A stretch of 64,000 bases of DNA from Arion vulgaris. Taxonomy: Eukaryota; Mollusca; Gastropoda; Stylommatophora; Arionidae. The DNA is taken from NCBI GenBank assembly GCA_020796225.1, contig CM036755.1, forward strand, positions 80,237,772-80,301,771. Reading direction: 5' to 3'. This document shows positions 51,201 through 61,039 of this stretch, one piece after another (position 1 is the stretch's first letter; each line of letters opens with the position of its first letter). Both the position numbers and the translations under genes were made by a program. Below the pieces are notes generated by a model. It was not told where the DNA came from and searched no databases. It saw nothing but the letters and a program-made list of their open reading frames with translations.

Positions 51201-54200
51201 TGGTTTATCTTCTTCACCTTTCAGCTCCCAACGGAGCAAAAGGTCTTCAACAAACTTCTTCCAGCTGTTTGTCTCTATTGCCGTGCCTTCCAATTCTTTC
51301 TACGTCTTACCTATCCTTTTAATATCGATCTCCGCCCCTGTGTTGCCGGGGCTCTCAAGGGGAGCAAAGAATAGTAATACTGTGACATACAAGGCATATC
51401 GTAAGAGGTAACTAAGGTAGAGGCCTAGGGAAGATACCCAAGTCAATAAAAAGCGTAGCAGAAATTGGATGTGCTGACCTACTTATAGGTGCATAATTGG
51501 CACAACGTACAATCGCTCTTAGGCTAGGATGACATACAAATCACAATGAGTGGTTAACAAGTTCTATATGGAGCATTCGAAGAAGAACTTGGGACATATG
51601 TTTTATTGTCAGCTTTCAATAAAACTAGGAGCTTTACAACACCTACACTGAGATCAGGGATCTTTGGACAAATATTCTCTCTCTCTATCTTTCACGATCC
51701 CGGACAAATATTCTGATTGTTCCACGCTGTGAAGCGAGACCAAGTACCTTTGTAGTGAGAGGCGAGCACTTTACCTACATGCCATGGAAACCCATCAAGC
51801 ATTGGACATAAATAATGTAAGATTTCTGAAGTTAAGCGATGGTCTAGCTGTAGTCACGGACTTGTATCCATGACTGTTTTCTCAGTGACTCAATGAGCTT
51901 GCTCAGAAAGATTGAAACAGGCCGGGCTTGGAGACAATGGTTGGAGTCGCAGAAGAGATTTTGGCTGACAAAAATCAGTTTTATTTTTGTTCTAGGGCCT
52001 GCAGTTATAAGGGTAATGAAAGCGACAATATGCTTGCCAGTATGGCAAACAATGAACCAGGCTGCTATTCTGAATTCCCTATGGTAAACTTGACTTATTC
52101 CGCTCCTCGTGGAGCATAGGGTCTCAACAGTTGTTCGTCAATCTTCTCAGTTTCTGGCAGTTTTCTTTATGGTCTCCCAAGACAGTTAAGCACTCTTCAG
52201 TTCCTCAAGATGACTTTGTCTACATTTCTGTTTAGGCGTCCTCTTTTCATTTTCCTAGTGGGTTCCACTCAAATGCTTGTCTAATGACACTTGACTGTGT
52301 CTTCCGTAAGGTATGCCCGACCAATTGCCATTTTCTTCTCTTGACCTGGGTCATCATGGGTTCCTGTTCGGTTCTTATCCACAGGTCTGAGTTTGCAACT
52401 CTATCATACCATCTCAGTCTGAGACCCTAAGGTAGAAAGGACATGTAAATTATTCAAGTAATGGTGGTGAATCTACAACCCTAACGAGACTGCAAGAATT
52501 CCAAGTCAATTGTGGTTTAGCTAGACAAGAGCAATATACTGGTAGTCAAAGAAGAATAGATTGATTGATTAAAAAAAAATTAGTAAACTAACAAAGAACC
52601 GGTGTTGTTAGTCACCACATGCTGAGAGACATACTGAGGAGGCGATCAGAGCACTTATAGACTAATTTGTTCAATGTGCAGTGATGATGATCTGACGGCT
52701 AAGCTAATGTTAGATGTGCTGATGATATTGTCTTAATGCTAAAAGTAAATATTGGATTGATGTATGTTGATAGTGATGTCCAGAAAGTTGACACAAGAAG
52801 TGGAGATGTGAGAGGTAAATCGAATAGCAGGGTTTGAAATCATTGATGAAATTTATGAAGCAGGACAAATCAGCTTCAGGCATATCAGCAATGCTGATAC
52901 CATCATCAATGTATCTATGATAAATGGGCGGAATAGGGCCATCATATGTTTTCCATTTGTGGTGTATAGCATTTTAGGGCCATTAAGGATTTATTGTCTG
53001 ACTGTAAATGTTATGTGCAAAAATTCTGCTATCTTGGGTCCACGGTCACTGCCAGCCTTTCTCTTGATGAAGAAATCAAAGCTCGTATAGGGAGTGCGGC
53101 TACTACATTCGGCATACTATCAAAGCGGCGTGGGACAAAAAAAATTGACATTGCAGGCGAAAACTCAAATATATCGAGCGTGTGTAATTAGTTCTTTACT
53201 ATATGGCTCAGAAACATGGACAGCCTACTCAAGACACGAGAGGAGACTTAACATCTTTCACCTTCGATGTCTCCTCAAGATTATGAACATCAGGTGGTAC
53301 GACAAGGTAACCAACTCTGAAGTACTACAACGTGCAAATCTGCCTTCCATCATGGGCATGCTCAGCAGTAGACGACTAAGATGGTTGGGACATGTGAGAA
53401 GAATGGAAACTTATCGCATACCAAAACAAATGTTGTTCTGTGAACTTTCGGCGGGGAAGAGGCACCAGGGCAGACCACTGCTCAGATATAAAGATGTCTG
53501 CAAAACCTCAATGAAAAACTTTTCTATAGATCCCAGCACATGGGAGGGACTAGCTTATGACAGAGTTGTGTGGAAAGCCAAATTACGGAAGGGCGCAGAG
53601 TCTTTTGAGAAGAAACTTATGTACGAGCTGAACGACAAGAGAGAAAAGCGAAAACTCAGAAGTTGTCACAGTAAAACACTTGCCTACTGACCGTCTGTAA
53701 AGATGAAAAGGGCCATATATATATTATGTCTACCATATAAGAAGTCTAAATTTCTTCGCTTTTCTTGTATCCTTTGCTTGATAAAGGTCTTTTGGTTGAA
53801 ACGTCGCTCTGTCTTGTTTTTTGTACTTTGTAAAACTACAGTACTTTGGGTACTGTCATTTTAATTTACCCCAAGCAAAGGGAGACTGAGGTTCCCCGGG
53901 AGTTTCCATGAGGTGTCCGGGGATTCCCAAATGCAAAAATTTGCATGAGGTTTATTTCATTAACGGTATTAGAGGTTTCTGTTTGTAAAAACAAGGTTTG
54001 AAAGGCACATCACTACTTGGCTTGTCATGTGCCAATACAGACATTTCAAGGAAATTCATGATTTATGTCTTCAGTGATCGATCAGTAATCAATTGATTGA
54101 TTAGCTGAACAGTTTCAGACTTTTCTGTCGTCAACAGATAATTTTTGACCTACAGGATGACAATTACGTACTAAAAATAGCTGCAACATATCTAAAAATA

Positions 54201-57200
54201 GCTACACCCTTTGTTTGGGGTGAATTAAAACAAAAGTACTATACTTTGTTTTTACGTATTTTGTCATTGCTACATAGTTTTGCTGCAGCCTTCCCCTATA
54301 TCTATCTATAATAATGGTTGTGCATTAAGAATCACTTAATTTAAATGTTTACAGAAAATCCATGGAAACGGTCTTTTCATCTCCATAATGACTGGGCATA
54401 CCCTTCTACAGAGCGAGAGATGCTCAGATACTTGGTATTCAAAGACTTGTGGGGTAAAGGATTTTTTTTGACGTCTGGTGCCAAATTTGGAGGAGATTTT
54501 CTTGTTTATCCAGGTAATACTGCACACAGTATTGTGTATCCACAGAATAGGAGTATATTTAACCAGCTAGACACCAGAACCATCATTATGTGTCCCTTTG
54601 ACATCTCCCACGGGTGAGAGGGTGAGCAGAGAACCTGTGGTTCTGCCTGCATTGTTCTGATGTCAGTTTAGTAACGTTCTTCTGCAGTCACCCGCTATGA
54701 ATTCAGGCGTATCCGTGGTGCTTCTCACTGATTTTTGTGTGAAATCTTGCTTACCGCTTTATTGGTTCCCTCGCCATACAAGCGGGCCTTCTCCAACTTC
54801 AGAGGTAGTTTAGTAATCAATAACCACTCTGTAGTCTATGGCGTAGAGGGTAGGTACTTGTCTCTCGTTCCAAAGGTACTCTGATTGCTCCCTCATGGAG
54901 CCATTGGGGTATTTCTCCAGAGTTTCCATGATCTCAATGTAGGTGAGATCATGTTTCTAGCCCATCAGACGGATGATAAAACACAGGTGTAGTGTTCAAG
55001 TTGTCTATTTTTGTCTATTCCCAGGTGGATGATGTCTGTCCACTCTTGCAGTTAAGCGTAGGGATGGGAGCTTTAATTTGCGTTCTAGGGCCAGTTGAGT
55101 CACCCTTGTGTAATATCCATGTTTATGTAGTGTGGTCTTGATATTGTCTATCCATCTTTTTCTTGGTCTTCCCTTAGCTCTAGTACCCGATCTCTTTTTA
55201 TTGTATGCTATTATTGGTGGTTGGTTGTATTTCATTCTCATTAAATGTCCAAACCACTGCATTTGTTGTCTTTTGATGTATTCGGTGCATGAAGTTATGA
55301 CCAATCTGCTTCTGAGGTCGTCATTTCGTAGTCTGTCTTTCCAGGTGACCCCCGCTGCCTTCATCAAGCATTTCATTTCACACATGATGAGCTTTCTGTG
55401 GTGTGTTGCTGTAAGAGACCAAGTTTGGCACTGATAACAAAGTGTTGGTAGGAAAATACTCTTTATCATCTGTCTTTTCACTTCCATCTTGATCTTTCAT
55501 CAAGTTTGAGCATGTAAAAGAACCATTCGCAGTTCAAACTCTAGAAGAGCAGGCTGAAAAGCTGCTGCCCTTCATTAGAAAAAATATTTTCACCATCTTC
55601 TAAATCACACCGGGGACCCTCACTGCTCTGCGCGAGATCTTCCTCACTGCTCTGCGCGAGATCTTCCTGTGTAAGCAAGAGACTGGAATGCACATGTTTA
55701 TTCACCGAATTGCAATGATGATGGTTCAATAAACCACCCCGACTTATAACTCAGTTTTAAAAAGTGTCAGTTTATTAACTATGAGAGATAACTGTCACTC
55801 TACATCAAATAAAAGAGACTCTCTCTCTGCCTTTTTTAACCCGGATTGGGGCATAGGCCCTCAACCAACTCATGCCAAGTCTTCCTATTTCTAGCTATCT
55901 CCTGCAGCTCCCTCCAGCTCTTCTTTATATTGTTGATCTCTGCCTCCAAATCTCGTCTCCATGTATTTCTCGGCCTCCCCTTGTTTTGCTGTCCCTGTGG
56001 GTTCCAGGAAAGGGCCTTTTTGTTATATTCCCCTCAGGTTTTCACAAAGTGTGTCCTATCCAGTGCTAGCATCTTTTTTTCAACCTCTTGGTCCACTGGA
56101 ATCTGTCTTGTTCTCTCCATAAGTTCTTCATTTGTAACCCTATCATACCATCTTAGTCCCTCTATTCTGCGCATACACCAGTTGATGAATGTTTGCAATT
56201 TATGCATTATTGTTTTAGTAGTTCTCCATGTTTCTGACCCATACAGCAGAACTGCTTTAACAGTAGAGTTAAATATCTGAATAAATCACAAGACTATATC
56301 GTACAATTGTTTATGGAACATACCCTTCAGTTATGTTTTAGATTATTTTACCAGAAATGTGAGGGCACTGACTGACAACTCTTCGATGGACAGCGGATGG
56401 AAAAAGAATGTTTGCGTGCCCAAAGGAAACACGGATAAGAGCGGTGGAAAGATTGTGACCTGACATGGGAAACAATTAATAGAAAGGCTGCAAAATGGTA
56501 ACCTCATGTGTAAACGAGACACTAATAGGATATAAGAGATAATGAACAATAATATAATTAAAGTAAAGGAACAGTTTATCATACCTCCAGATGTATAGGG
56601 TAATATGGTGTTAGGTCCATATTTTTCATTGACCTTTGACATACGATGAGTGATGTGGTCAACATTACACCAGCTGCCTTTACTTCCCAACGCTTTTCCT
56701 GGTACCCAGTTACAGCTGTGTCGACCTGAGAACCGTTACAGTTGGAAAAAATTCAACGCCCACTGTGCAATTGAACCCGGACCACTAGTCTAAGAAGCGA
56801 GTTCACTAACAACAACGCTACTGCGGCTCTCGATGAGAATATAGATAGATAGGAATGTTGTCTTCTTCTTTGATCGCTCCATATTAAGATCACTTGTTAA
56901 CCACTCTGTATGTGATCTGAGCCTAAGAGCGATTGTACACTGTGCCAGTTATGCGTCTACAAGTAGGTCAGCACTTCCAATATCTGTGACGCTTTTTTAT
57001 TTACTAGGGTAGCTTCCCTGTGGGCCCCGGCACCACAGGCGTTGGATTGTTGTGAAAGTATTTGGATAAATAATCTTGTTAACATCAGCATTAACTTCAT
57101 GTTCTAACATTTCATTCCTTAGGCGATCCAGCCAAGTTCCATTCTCATTACATTGCTATTTGTAAGAACCAGTTAGAGGACTTGCCAAGTCTTGATATTA

Positions 57201-57310
57201 TAACATGTGGCAGGCAGGCCTCAAATGTACGAAAAACTGCATTATTGTGTTCAGTGGATAGAAGTAAGAAGGTGTTCTACACATCATTACAGTGGACTGG
57301 ACTATCCTAA
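44836..57310 (+). CDS. TSEN34: TSEN34, tRNA-splicing endonuclease catalytic subunit, complete in 6 exons
   Basis: TSEN34 cuts the 3' splice site of intron-containing pre-tRNAs as part of the TSEN2-TSEN15-TSEN34-TSEN54 nuclear complex. Six exons join in phase with GT-AG introns to give 447 residues; the human protein is about 310. The N-terminal domain reads ADDVQMLREECRIVGKLTG and LPRAPRQNSHLGLPLQLMP. A basic linker follows (KKAKKQKLKK), then the nuclease domain YLVFKDLWGKGFFLTSGAKF, FLVYPGDPAKFHSHYIA and VRKTALLC. The catalytic triad Y384, H392 and K423 is intact, with spacings of 8 and 39 as in human Y247/H255/K286 (recalled). The ATG sits in a strong context (aaaccATGG). Residues 1-131 are an unusual acidic extension. 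A polyadenylation signal lies 38 bases past the stop. Confidence 0.95.
45430..46260 (-). mobile_element. RTE-like LINE with reverse transcriptase motif, truncated
   Basis: On the minus strand GVRQGCLLSPLLFITYINQI (RT motif) lies at about 46165-46090, then MSIGKTEVMTF and VKDFIYLGSIFPANGR, then the C-terminal region at 45430-45680. Dead frames. In TSEN34 intron 1. Confidence 0.85.
46735..46980 (+). mobile_element. SINE type F, tRNA-derived
   Basis: tgtagcttaagcggtagcg resembles an A box and agttcaaactctg a B box. It is followed by a body atagacctcaccgttcagaa..ggcaaactactgaa and an end taaaggatatgccacc. Sister copy at 59505-59750. Confidence 0.78.
47024..47161 (+). CDS. TSEN34: TSEN34 exon 2 (residues 149-194)
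   Basis: Acceptor attttccccag, donor gtaaagaagc. It encodes DVQMLREECRIVGKLTGSLP then RAPRQNSHLGLPLQLMPEEA, the core of the TSEN34 N-terminal domain. Phase 1 on both sides. Confidence 0.95.
47355..47590 (-). mobile_element. RTE-like LINE 3' end
   Basis: catcaaatagcttgtcttgagc through cctctttgccgggatgcctc to tttatatgtccaaaatactt, the same order as 24810-25035. Confidence 0.8.
47630..48850 (+). mobile_element. Type E retroposon with an alternative internal tail
   Basis: Contains ctgatagcgcctaatgaaacgaccctc as in 33855-33885 and later tttggtgtagatccaagcc. At about 48120-48300 a short SINE-like end (aacgaacgcaaagaag) interrupts it. The blocks on both sides (atatacggcgagagatgatcg and atatacggtgaaaaatgattg) are similar. 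In TSEN34 intron 2. Confidence 0.7.
48966..49066 (+). CDS. TSEN34: TSEN34 exon 3 (residues 195-228)
   Basis: Acceptor gttgtattgtag, donor gtatccattt. It encodes DAAVVIEESQVSAKTLSIRE then AALQNVRATNYKIQ. The acceptor lacks a strong pyrimidine tract, but the phase and the charged-helix content fit. Confidence 0.88.
49091..49670 (+). mobile_element. SINE type B, split by a LINE
   Basis: Type B from tgtgttgccagggccagc to gaagaggagttaac at 49306. It resumes at 49632 as aagtgtttgatatggacatt with a gatgaagaagaag tail. In TSEN34 intron 3. Confidence 0.85.
49307..49618 (-). mobile_element. RNase H LINE terminus inserted in a SINE, 13-bp target duplication
   Basis: Flanked by aagaggagttaac (49294-49306) and aagaggggttaac (49619-49631). 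The minus frame reads LNNHLNRIQPQHTPECQLCA then HHHETVHHHLFKCQALDDIR, a C-x-x-C-H-H-C C-terminal domain. The 3' end is ggatcattgaagaa. Confidence 0.9.
49985..50212 (+). mobile_element. SINE type B, full length, 13-bp target duplication
   Basis: Duplication gctagagaccaag at 49972-49984 and 50213-50225. Head cgcccgtgtagtgccgggg, nearly the type A head cgcccgagtggttaccgg. Confidence 0.93.
50300..50490. repeat. Repeat H
   Basis: gcctctgactgatttttgtgtg, then on the other strand gcaaaaatcagtcagaagcg..cctgaattcatagcgggtgac. The two halves form an imperfect inverted repeat. Confidence 0.6.
50818..51130 (+). CDS. TSEN34: TSEN34 exon 4 (residues 229-332)
   Basis: Acceptor aatattttag, donor gtatgtaac. 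It encodes QKLYKESRKEEVKQRMADII then a lysine-rich stretch matching the KKQKL region of vertebrates. A disordered Asp/Glu-rich linker follows, ending TSEKHSLVQIFT. Confidence 0.92.
51336..51587 (+). mobile_element. SINE type B, near full length
   Basis: cccctgtgttgccggggctc, the core tatcgtaagaggtaactaag, gcataattggcacaacgt, tail ggagcattcgaagaagaac. In TSEN34 intron 4. Confidence 0.87.
51830..52090 (+). mobile_element. LINE family 2 RNase H fragment
   Basis: cagtgactcaatgagcttgc (DSMSLLRKIE), then ttttatttttgttctagggc and gggtaatgaaagcgac (RNase H GNE). Confidence 0.7.
52095..52440 (-). mobile_element. RTE-like LINE C-terminal fragment
   Basis: Minus frame LRWYDRVANSDLWIR, then VKRRKWQLVGHTLRKTQSSV and IRQAFEWNP. 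Same segment as 59095-59410. Confidence 0.8.
52540..52730 (+). mobile_element. LINE family 2 terminus fragment
   Basis: gaccggtgttgttagtcac-like text with gaggaggcgatcagagcac and ttgttcaatgtgcagtgatg, the WxCPEC end in a decayed form. Confidence 0.6.
52985..53850 (+). mobile_element. LINE ORF2 C-terminus and 3' UTR with hammerhead-like hairpin
   Basis: VQKFCYLGSTVTASLSLDEE then IKARIGSAATTFG, a frameshift, then ACVISSLLYGSETWTAYSRH, RRLRWLGHVRRMETYRIPKQ and RHQGRPLLRYKDVCKTSMKN, ending SKTLAY and stop. The 3' UTR holds ttgataaaggtc-tttt-ggttgaaacgtc at about 53776-53810. One of the best-preserved LINE ends here. Confidence 0.9.
53851..54350. other. TSEN34 intron 4, last part, unassigned
   Basis: No repeat or exon recognised. 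A local ggttccccgggagtttcc..gtccggggattccc gives a small inverted-repeat look near 53890-53930. Confidence 0.35.
54355..54513 (+). CDS. TSEN34: TSEN34 exon 5 (residues 333-385)
   Basis: Acceptor aatgtttacag, donor gtaatactgc. It encodes ENPWKRSFHLHNDWAYPST, LVFKDLWGKGFFLTSGAKFG and GDFLVYP, the start of the endonuclease domain. It carries the catalytic tyrosine 384. Confidence 0.96.
54660..54830. repeat. Repeat H
   Basis: ttctgcagtcacccgctatg..gcttctcactgatttttgtg..ccttctccaacttcagagg, homologous to 19770-19910. Confidence 0.65.
55005..55490 (-). mobile_element. RTE-like LINE ORF2 C-terminus, 160 codons open
   Basis: MEVKRQMIKSIFLPTLCYQC then QTWSLTATHHRKLIMCEMKC, QQMQWFGHLMRMKYNQPP and AKGRPRKRWIDNIKTTLHKH. 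The long open frame suggests a relatively young copy. In TSEN34 intron 5. Repeat X text flanks it at 54880-55000. Confidence 0.9.
55621..55668. repeat. 24-bp perfect tandem duplication
   Basis: Two copies of cactgctctgcgcgagat plus cttcct, back to back. Confidence 0.9.
55840..56260 (-). mobile_element. RTE-like LINE C-terminal fragment
   Basis: The minus strand carries the ending homologous to 52095-52440 (ctatcataccatcttagtcc) and an upstream part with gacccatacagcagaactgc (VLLYGSETW region). Confidence 0.75.
56330..56540 (+). mobile_element. LINE terminus fragment
   Basis: actcttcgatggacagcgg..ggaaagattgtgacctgacatgggaaac gives DLTWETINRKAAKW, the final helix of RTE-like ORF2. Confidence 0.6.
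56700..56840 (-). mobile_element. tRNA-derived SINE fragment
   Basis: On the minus strand gagccgcagtagcgttgttg and gtggtccgggttcaattgc (B-box-like). No complete tRNA fold. Confidence 0.5.
56872..57042 (-). mobile_element. SINE type B, core deleted, 10-bp target duplication
   Basis: Flanks ggaatgttgt (56862-56871) and ggattgttgt (57043-57052). The body and head are joined without the gtcgtaagaggcgact core. It sits just upstream of the acceptor of TSEN34 exon 6. Confidence 0.82.
57123..57310 (+). CDS. TSEN34: TSEN34 exon 6 (residues 386-447 and stop)
   Basis: Acceptor cattccttag. It encodes GDPAKFHSHYIAICKNQLED, then NVRKTALLCSVDRSKKVFYT and SLQWTGLS. H392 and K423 complete the catalytic triad. 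The TAA stop is at 57308-57310. Confidence 0.96.
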
Positions 57311-57347
57311 CTGCTTCCATTATGTAACCCTTGACCCCAGTATGTAA

Positions 57348-57353
57348 AATAAA
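57348..57353 (+). terminator. TSEN34: Polyadenylation signal AATAAA of TSEN34
   Basis: A canonical AATAAA hexamer begins 38 bases after the TSEN34 stop. A type A SINE begins about 80 bases further on, so the signal predates that insertion. Confidence 0.7.
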
Positions 57354-57431
57354 AATGGTTGTCTCACAACAAATCTTAATTATAGAACTGATTGTCTGTT
57401 TGTTTGTCATAGGAAAAATTGGAGAATGTCT

Positions 57432-57679
57432 TCTTCTTTGCGTTTGTTCTTTACAACCATTTTTAATCACTCTTTGTGATATGTTTGATCTTTGCCAAGA
57501 ACCTGTATACGTTGCACATTGGTTTGGTAGGCCCCTAAACGCATAGACTTGTACACGTTTAGGACACGTGCATCAGATTTCAGCCAAACTTCCTTAGCCG
57601 CCTCTTACGACATGCTTGGCAGGTAACAGTGGTTCTATTCTTTACACTCTAAATTTGGGCCCCGGTAGCCATTTGGGCG
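57432..57679 (-). mobile_element. SINE type A, full length (248 bp), 11-bp target duplication
   Basis: Duplication ggagaatgtct at 57421-57431 and 57680-57690. Located 120 bases downstream of the TSEN34 stop. Confidence 0.95.
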
Positions 57680-57944
57680 GGAGAATGTCTAAACTCTAGA
57701 ATCATGAAATTTGGACATGTTATTCATGAAGCTGTAATTATAACAGATTGACCTCACAGTCTCTCTGGAATAGGTCTCAGGAAAAATATCCAATATCACG
57801 ACAGCAGATAGAATCAACAAATCTGGAATTACTTCTTTACAGTTTTAACAGAATAGTTGGATTACAGCAGAAAAAAAAGGAGCATGTGTCTCCTTGGCAC
57901 GTGATGACTCCTATCTCTCCTTATTAGCCCCTTAATTAATATCC

Positions 57945-58560
57945 TGAAGCTCATGTGGCAGAATGGTCCAGGAAGCCAGTGGTGCATTTGGTATGACAAC
58001 AAGCAGCATGACAATGGAGGTACTGGTGGTGACTAAGGCACTACTCTGGCTGGAGTCACAAAACTACACTCATTCATGCATTCTGAGTGATTCATTGAGT
58101 ATGATCTGAAAGGTGGAGGCTGGTTCGGTGTGCAGGCAATGACCTGAATCACTACAAGTGCCAACAATTTGCAGAATTACACTTATCTTCGTTCCTGGCC
58201 ACATGGGTGTCGTAGGCACTGAGAGAGTAGGCTGGCTGGCTCTGTCACCATATCAGCAGGCTAACCAATGGATATAGCTGATATTTTGAACGCCCTCATA
58301 GAGTATGGCTGCAAATGTTTTCATTTAAACCAATCCACGTCAACTACTAGATTGCAGGAACTGGATTTGAAGATTGAAGTAGCAAGAAAAGAACAGCATA
58401 ACAGGCACATGAGTAGGCTCATTAATAAAAATCAAACTGGTACAGTCAGTCGGTGGACGCTGTTGGAGATTTGTGAAGGAGATCGGAGCACCTATGGATA
58501 TGTCCAGAGTGCAATGAAGATATTCCAAACTGAAACTGAATTAATATCCACAAACATTTA
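57945..58560 (+). mobile_element. LINE family 2 RNase H and terminus
   Basis: Decayed RNase H, then MDIADILNALIEYGCKCFHL, VARKEQHNRHMSRLINKNQT and VSRWTLLEICEGDRSTYGYV. The CPEC motif is mutated (YVQSA). Confidence 0.8.
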
Positions 58561-58654
58561 CTACAATAAGAATACACTAACAACAAAGAAATCATAAAAT
58601 AGTATAACTGGAAGTAGAAGTTTACTGACTACTCTAAGAAATATCAACATGTTC

Positions 58655-58989
58655 TCTCTCTCTCTTGCGATCACCGCCCAGACCGATGTCCCAGATCTCC
58701 CCATAAATTCTATTCATGTGGAAATCTGATTCATGCAACCTTAGCATTGGTGTATTTTACGTCACATCTTCAGCACCATTTGGAGCTCTGGTGCTTATCC
58801 TTCGGTGATGTGTCTGGTTTCAGCCAGCGTTTACTCTGTTAGCTCTCCGTTCTGTAGCCATCTAGTGTTTTTTACGGTGTGGGGTAGCTAGCCCACACCA
58901 ACTTCCTGTCGCCTCTTATGACATGTGTGGCAGGTAACAGTGGTTCTATTCTTTACACCTCAATTTGGGTCCCGATAACCACTCAGGCG
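58655..58989 (-). mobile_element. SINE type C, full length (335 bp), 10-bp target duplication
   Basis: Duplication caacatgttc at 58645-58654 and 58990-58999, with a tctctctctcttgcgatcac tail and a cactcaggcg head. Confidence 0.95.
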
Positions 58990-59094
58990 CAACATGTTCA
59001 ATATCATTAACAACATGAATTGTCAATTGCATAAACATAGTACATGTCAAATTGTACAATGGTAGCCTCTTCCTAAGCTAAATTATTCAGGCTA

Positions 59095-59410
59095 TGGAAA
59101 AGTATTGTAAAGTTGATCTTTACCTAAACCGTGTATAAGAACAGGACAGGAACTCATGATGATCCAGGTTAAGAGGAGAAAATGATAATTGGTTGGGCAT
59201 ACCCTGCAGAAGCCACAGTCGAGTGTCACTACACAAGCACTTGAGTGGAACCCAAGGAAAAAGAAAGAGGATGTCCTAAACAGATCTGGAGATGATATCC
59301 TTTTGAGAAACTGAAGGGTGCTCAACTATCCTGGGAGAACATAAAAAAAACAGCCAGAGACCAGGAAAAGTGATGAACAACTGTTGAGGCTCCACGCTGA
59401 GGTCAGTCAT
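59095..59410 (+). mobile_element. RTE-like LINE terminus
   Basis: atgatgatccaggttaagag..tggttgggcataccctgc, then agggtgctcaactatcctgg..gccagagaccaggaaaagtg. Confidence 0.75.
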
Positions 59411-59504
59411 GTTACAGAAGATAGATGAAAAGAACAATATCATCCTTGTATAATCGGAGGAAAAGAAATACTTGAAATAAGATATTGTAACATGTAAACA
59501 AACA

Positions 59505-59750
59505 TGTGGGCATTTGTAGCTTATGCGGTGGTGAGCTCGTTCACAACCCAAGCGTACCTTGTTCAAACTCCGCTGCAGGCAATTTGGAAGCAAATTAGTT
59601 TCTTTGGAATTTTTATGATGGTATAAATAGACCTCACCATTCAGAAAGCAATGTCAAACTACTGAACGTATAAGTAGTGCCTAGAAAATCAACAACTCCT
59701 TTACTGTGGTAGATGGCTACATCCTGTAAAGGATCTGCCACAATTTTCAT
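59505..59750 (+). mobile_element. SINE type F, tRNA-derived
   Basis: Same order as 46735-46980: ttgtagcttatgcggtggtg (A-box region), ttgttcaaactccgc (B-box region), atagacctcaccattcagaa, taaaggatctgccac. Confidence 0.8.
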
Positions 59751-59899
59751 TTTACAAACAAACAATAATATTCAAATTAACAACAGCAATAACAACACTT
59801 CTTATGCTTGGAAGCCACAATTTATTTATTAAAGTAGACAGCCACCAAACTTAAGTTACATTCAATCAATCAGGTGCCATGTCTGCAGGCATAGGCGAT

Positions 59900-60145
59900 C
59901 ATGTCTCTCCATAACTCTCTCCTTAGTGCAGTTAATCAGTTCTGATGTCGAACCACGATGTCAGACCATCCAACATCTCTCTCTGTCTTCCACAATTTTC
60001 TCCTTCCCTGGATGCCTGAGGAACAGAGTGAGGAGTGCATTTAATCACCGAGCCACGAGAACCGTCAGTATGCATACTCTTCGATATCAGTTGAGGGAGA
60101 CTGAGTATCTATGGGTCTGCCCGGAGTGCAGTGACGTCAGTTTTC
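59900..60145. mobile_element. LINE fragments
   Basis: 59900-60010 is the minus-strand copy of the 1020-1190 segment. 60020-60145 is a plus-strand family 2 terminus (gtatgcatactcttcgatat, gggtctgcccggagtgcag). Confidence 0.65.
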
Positions 60146-60147
60146 TT

Positions 60148-60252
60148 CTTCTTCGAACGCTCCATATTGACCCCCCTGTCAACCACTCTGTGATTTGTAT
60201 GTGATCTGAGCATAAGAGCGATTGTACGTTGTGCCAGTTATGCGCCTACGCT
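60148..60252 (-). mobile_element. SINE type B tail fragment
   Basis: cttcttcgaacgctccatat..tgtatgtgatctgagcata..gccagttatgcgcctac, lacking head and core. Confidence 0.75.
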
Positions 60253-60790
60253 ATGTCTTACCGTCTGGACCAGTGGAATAGTTTGTGAAGTTCTTGGATA
60301 TGGAAGGTCATACTGAGGAACAACTCGCCCAAAGTTTACTACATTAACAAAAAATGGCATTGATATCAGACTGTCGTGGTCAAAACTATGACAATGCCAG
60401 CAACATTAGTGGGAAATATCACGGCTTACAAGCACGCATTAAGGAGATAAATAAGTACGCAGAATACATCCCTGCTTTGCACATTTACTGAATTTGGTTG
60501 CTAAGTGTGCTCCAGAATGTTGTATAGAAGCATTCATTTTTTCGAATTTTTGAAAGCCTCTATACATTATTTTCCGCTTCTACATATCGATGGGGCATTC
60601 TTACAAAAGCACTGGAAGATAAAGTTCAAAACTCCCGACTTTGAAGAGACTGTCGGACACCAGCTGGTCTGCCCAAGCTGATGCGACAAAGGCACTTTTA
60701 TGTGGTTTTATCACTATCAAACAAGTTTTGGATGACATCTCAAATAACATAGATCATAAGGCAAAAGGTAGAGTGTCATATGCGTAATCA
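60253..60790 (+). mobile_element. hAT/ZMYM-type transposase relic
   Basis: Broken frames read ISDCRGQNYDNASNISGKYH then GLQARIKEINKYAEYIPALH, and RIFESLYTLFSASTYRWGIL. The DCRGQxYDNAxNMSGKYxGxQ and FSASTxRWxIL motifs belong to the hAT-like transposase family that also gave ZMYM1/DUF4371 host proteins. Several stops; a pseudogene. Confidence 0.82.
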
Positions 60791-60844
60791 GGCGTATGGA
60801 CTAGTTTTGGAGATGAGTAAATTAGAAATGAGAATCATGACAAT

Positions 60845-61000
60845 TCTGATTCATGGGTTGTGTAGAAAGCCAAATTGCGAAAGGGCGCAGTCTTTTGAGA
60901 AGAGACTTATGTATGAGCTGAACGACAAGAGAGAAAAGCGAAAACTCAGAAGTTGTCACAGTAAAACACTTGCCAATTGACCGTCTATAAAGACAAAAAG

Positions 61001-61035
<35 letters not shown>
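60845..61035 (+). mobile_element. LINE terminus ending in a (TA)n microsatellite
   Basis: LMYELNDKREKRKLRSCHSK then TLAN and stop, nearly identical to the LINE end at 53610-53690. Followed by an AT dinucleotide run at about 61004-61034. Confidence 0.88.
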
Positions 61036-61037
<2 letters not shown>

Positions 61038-61039
61038 CA

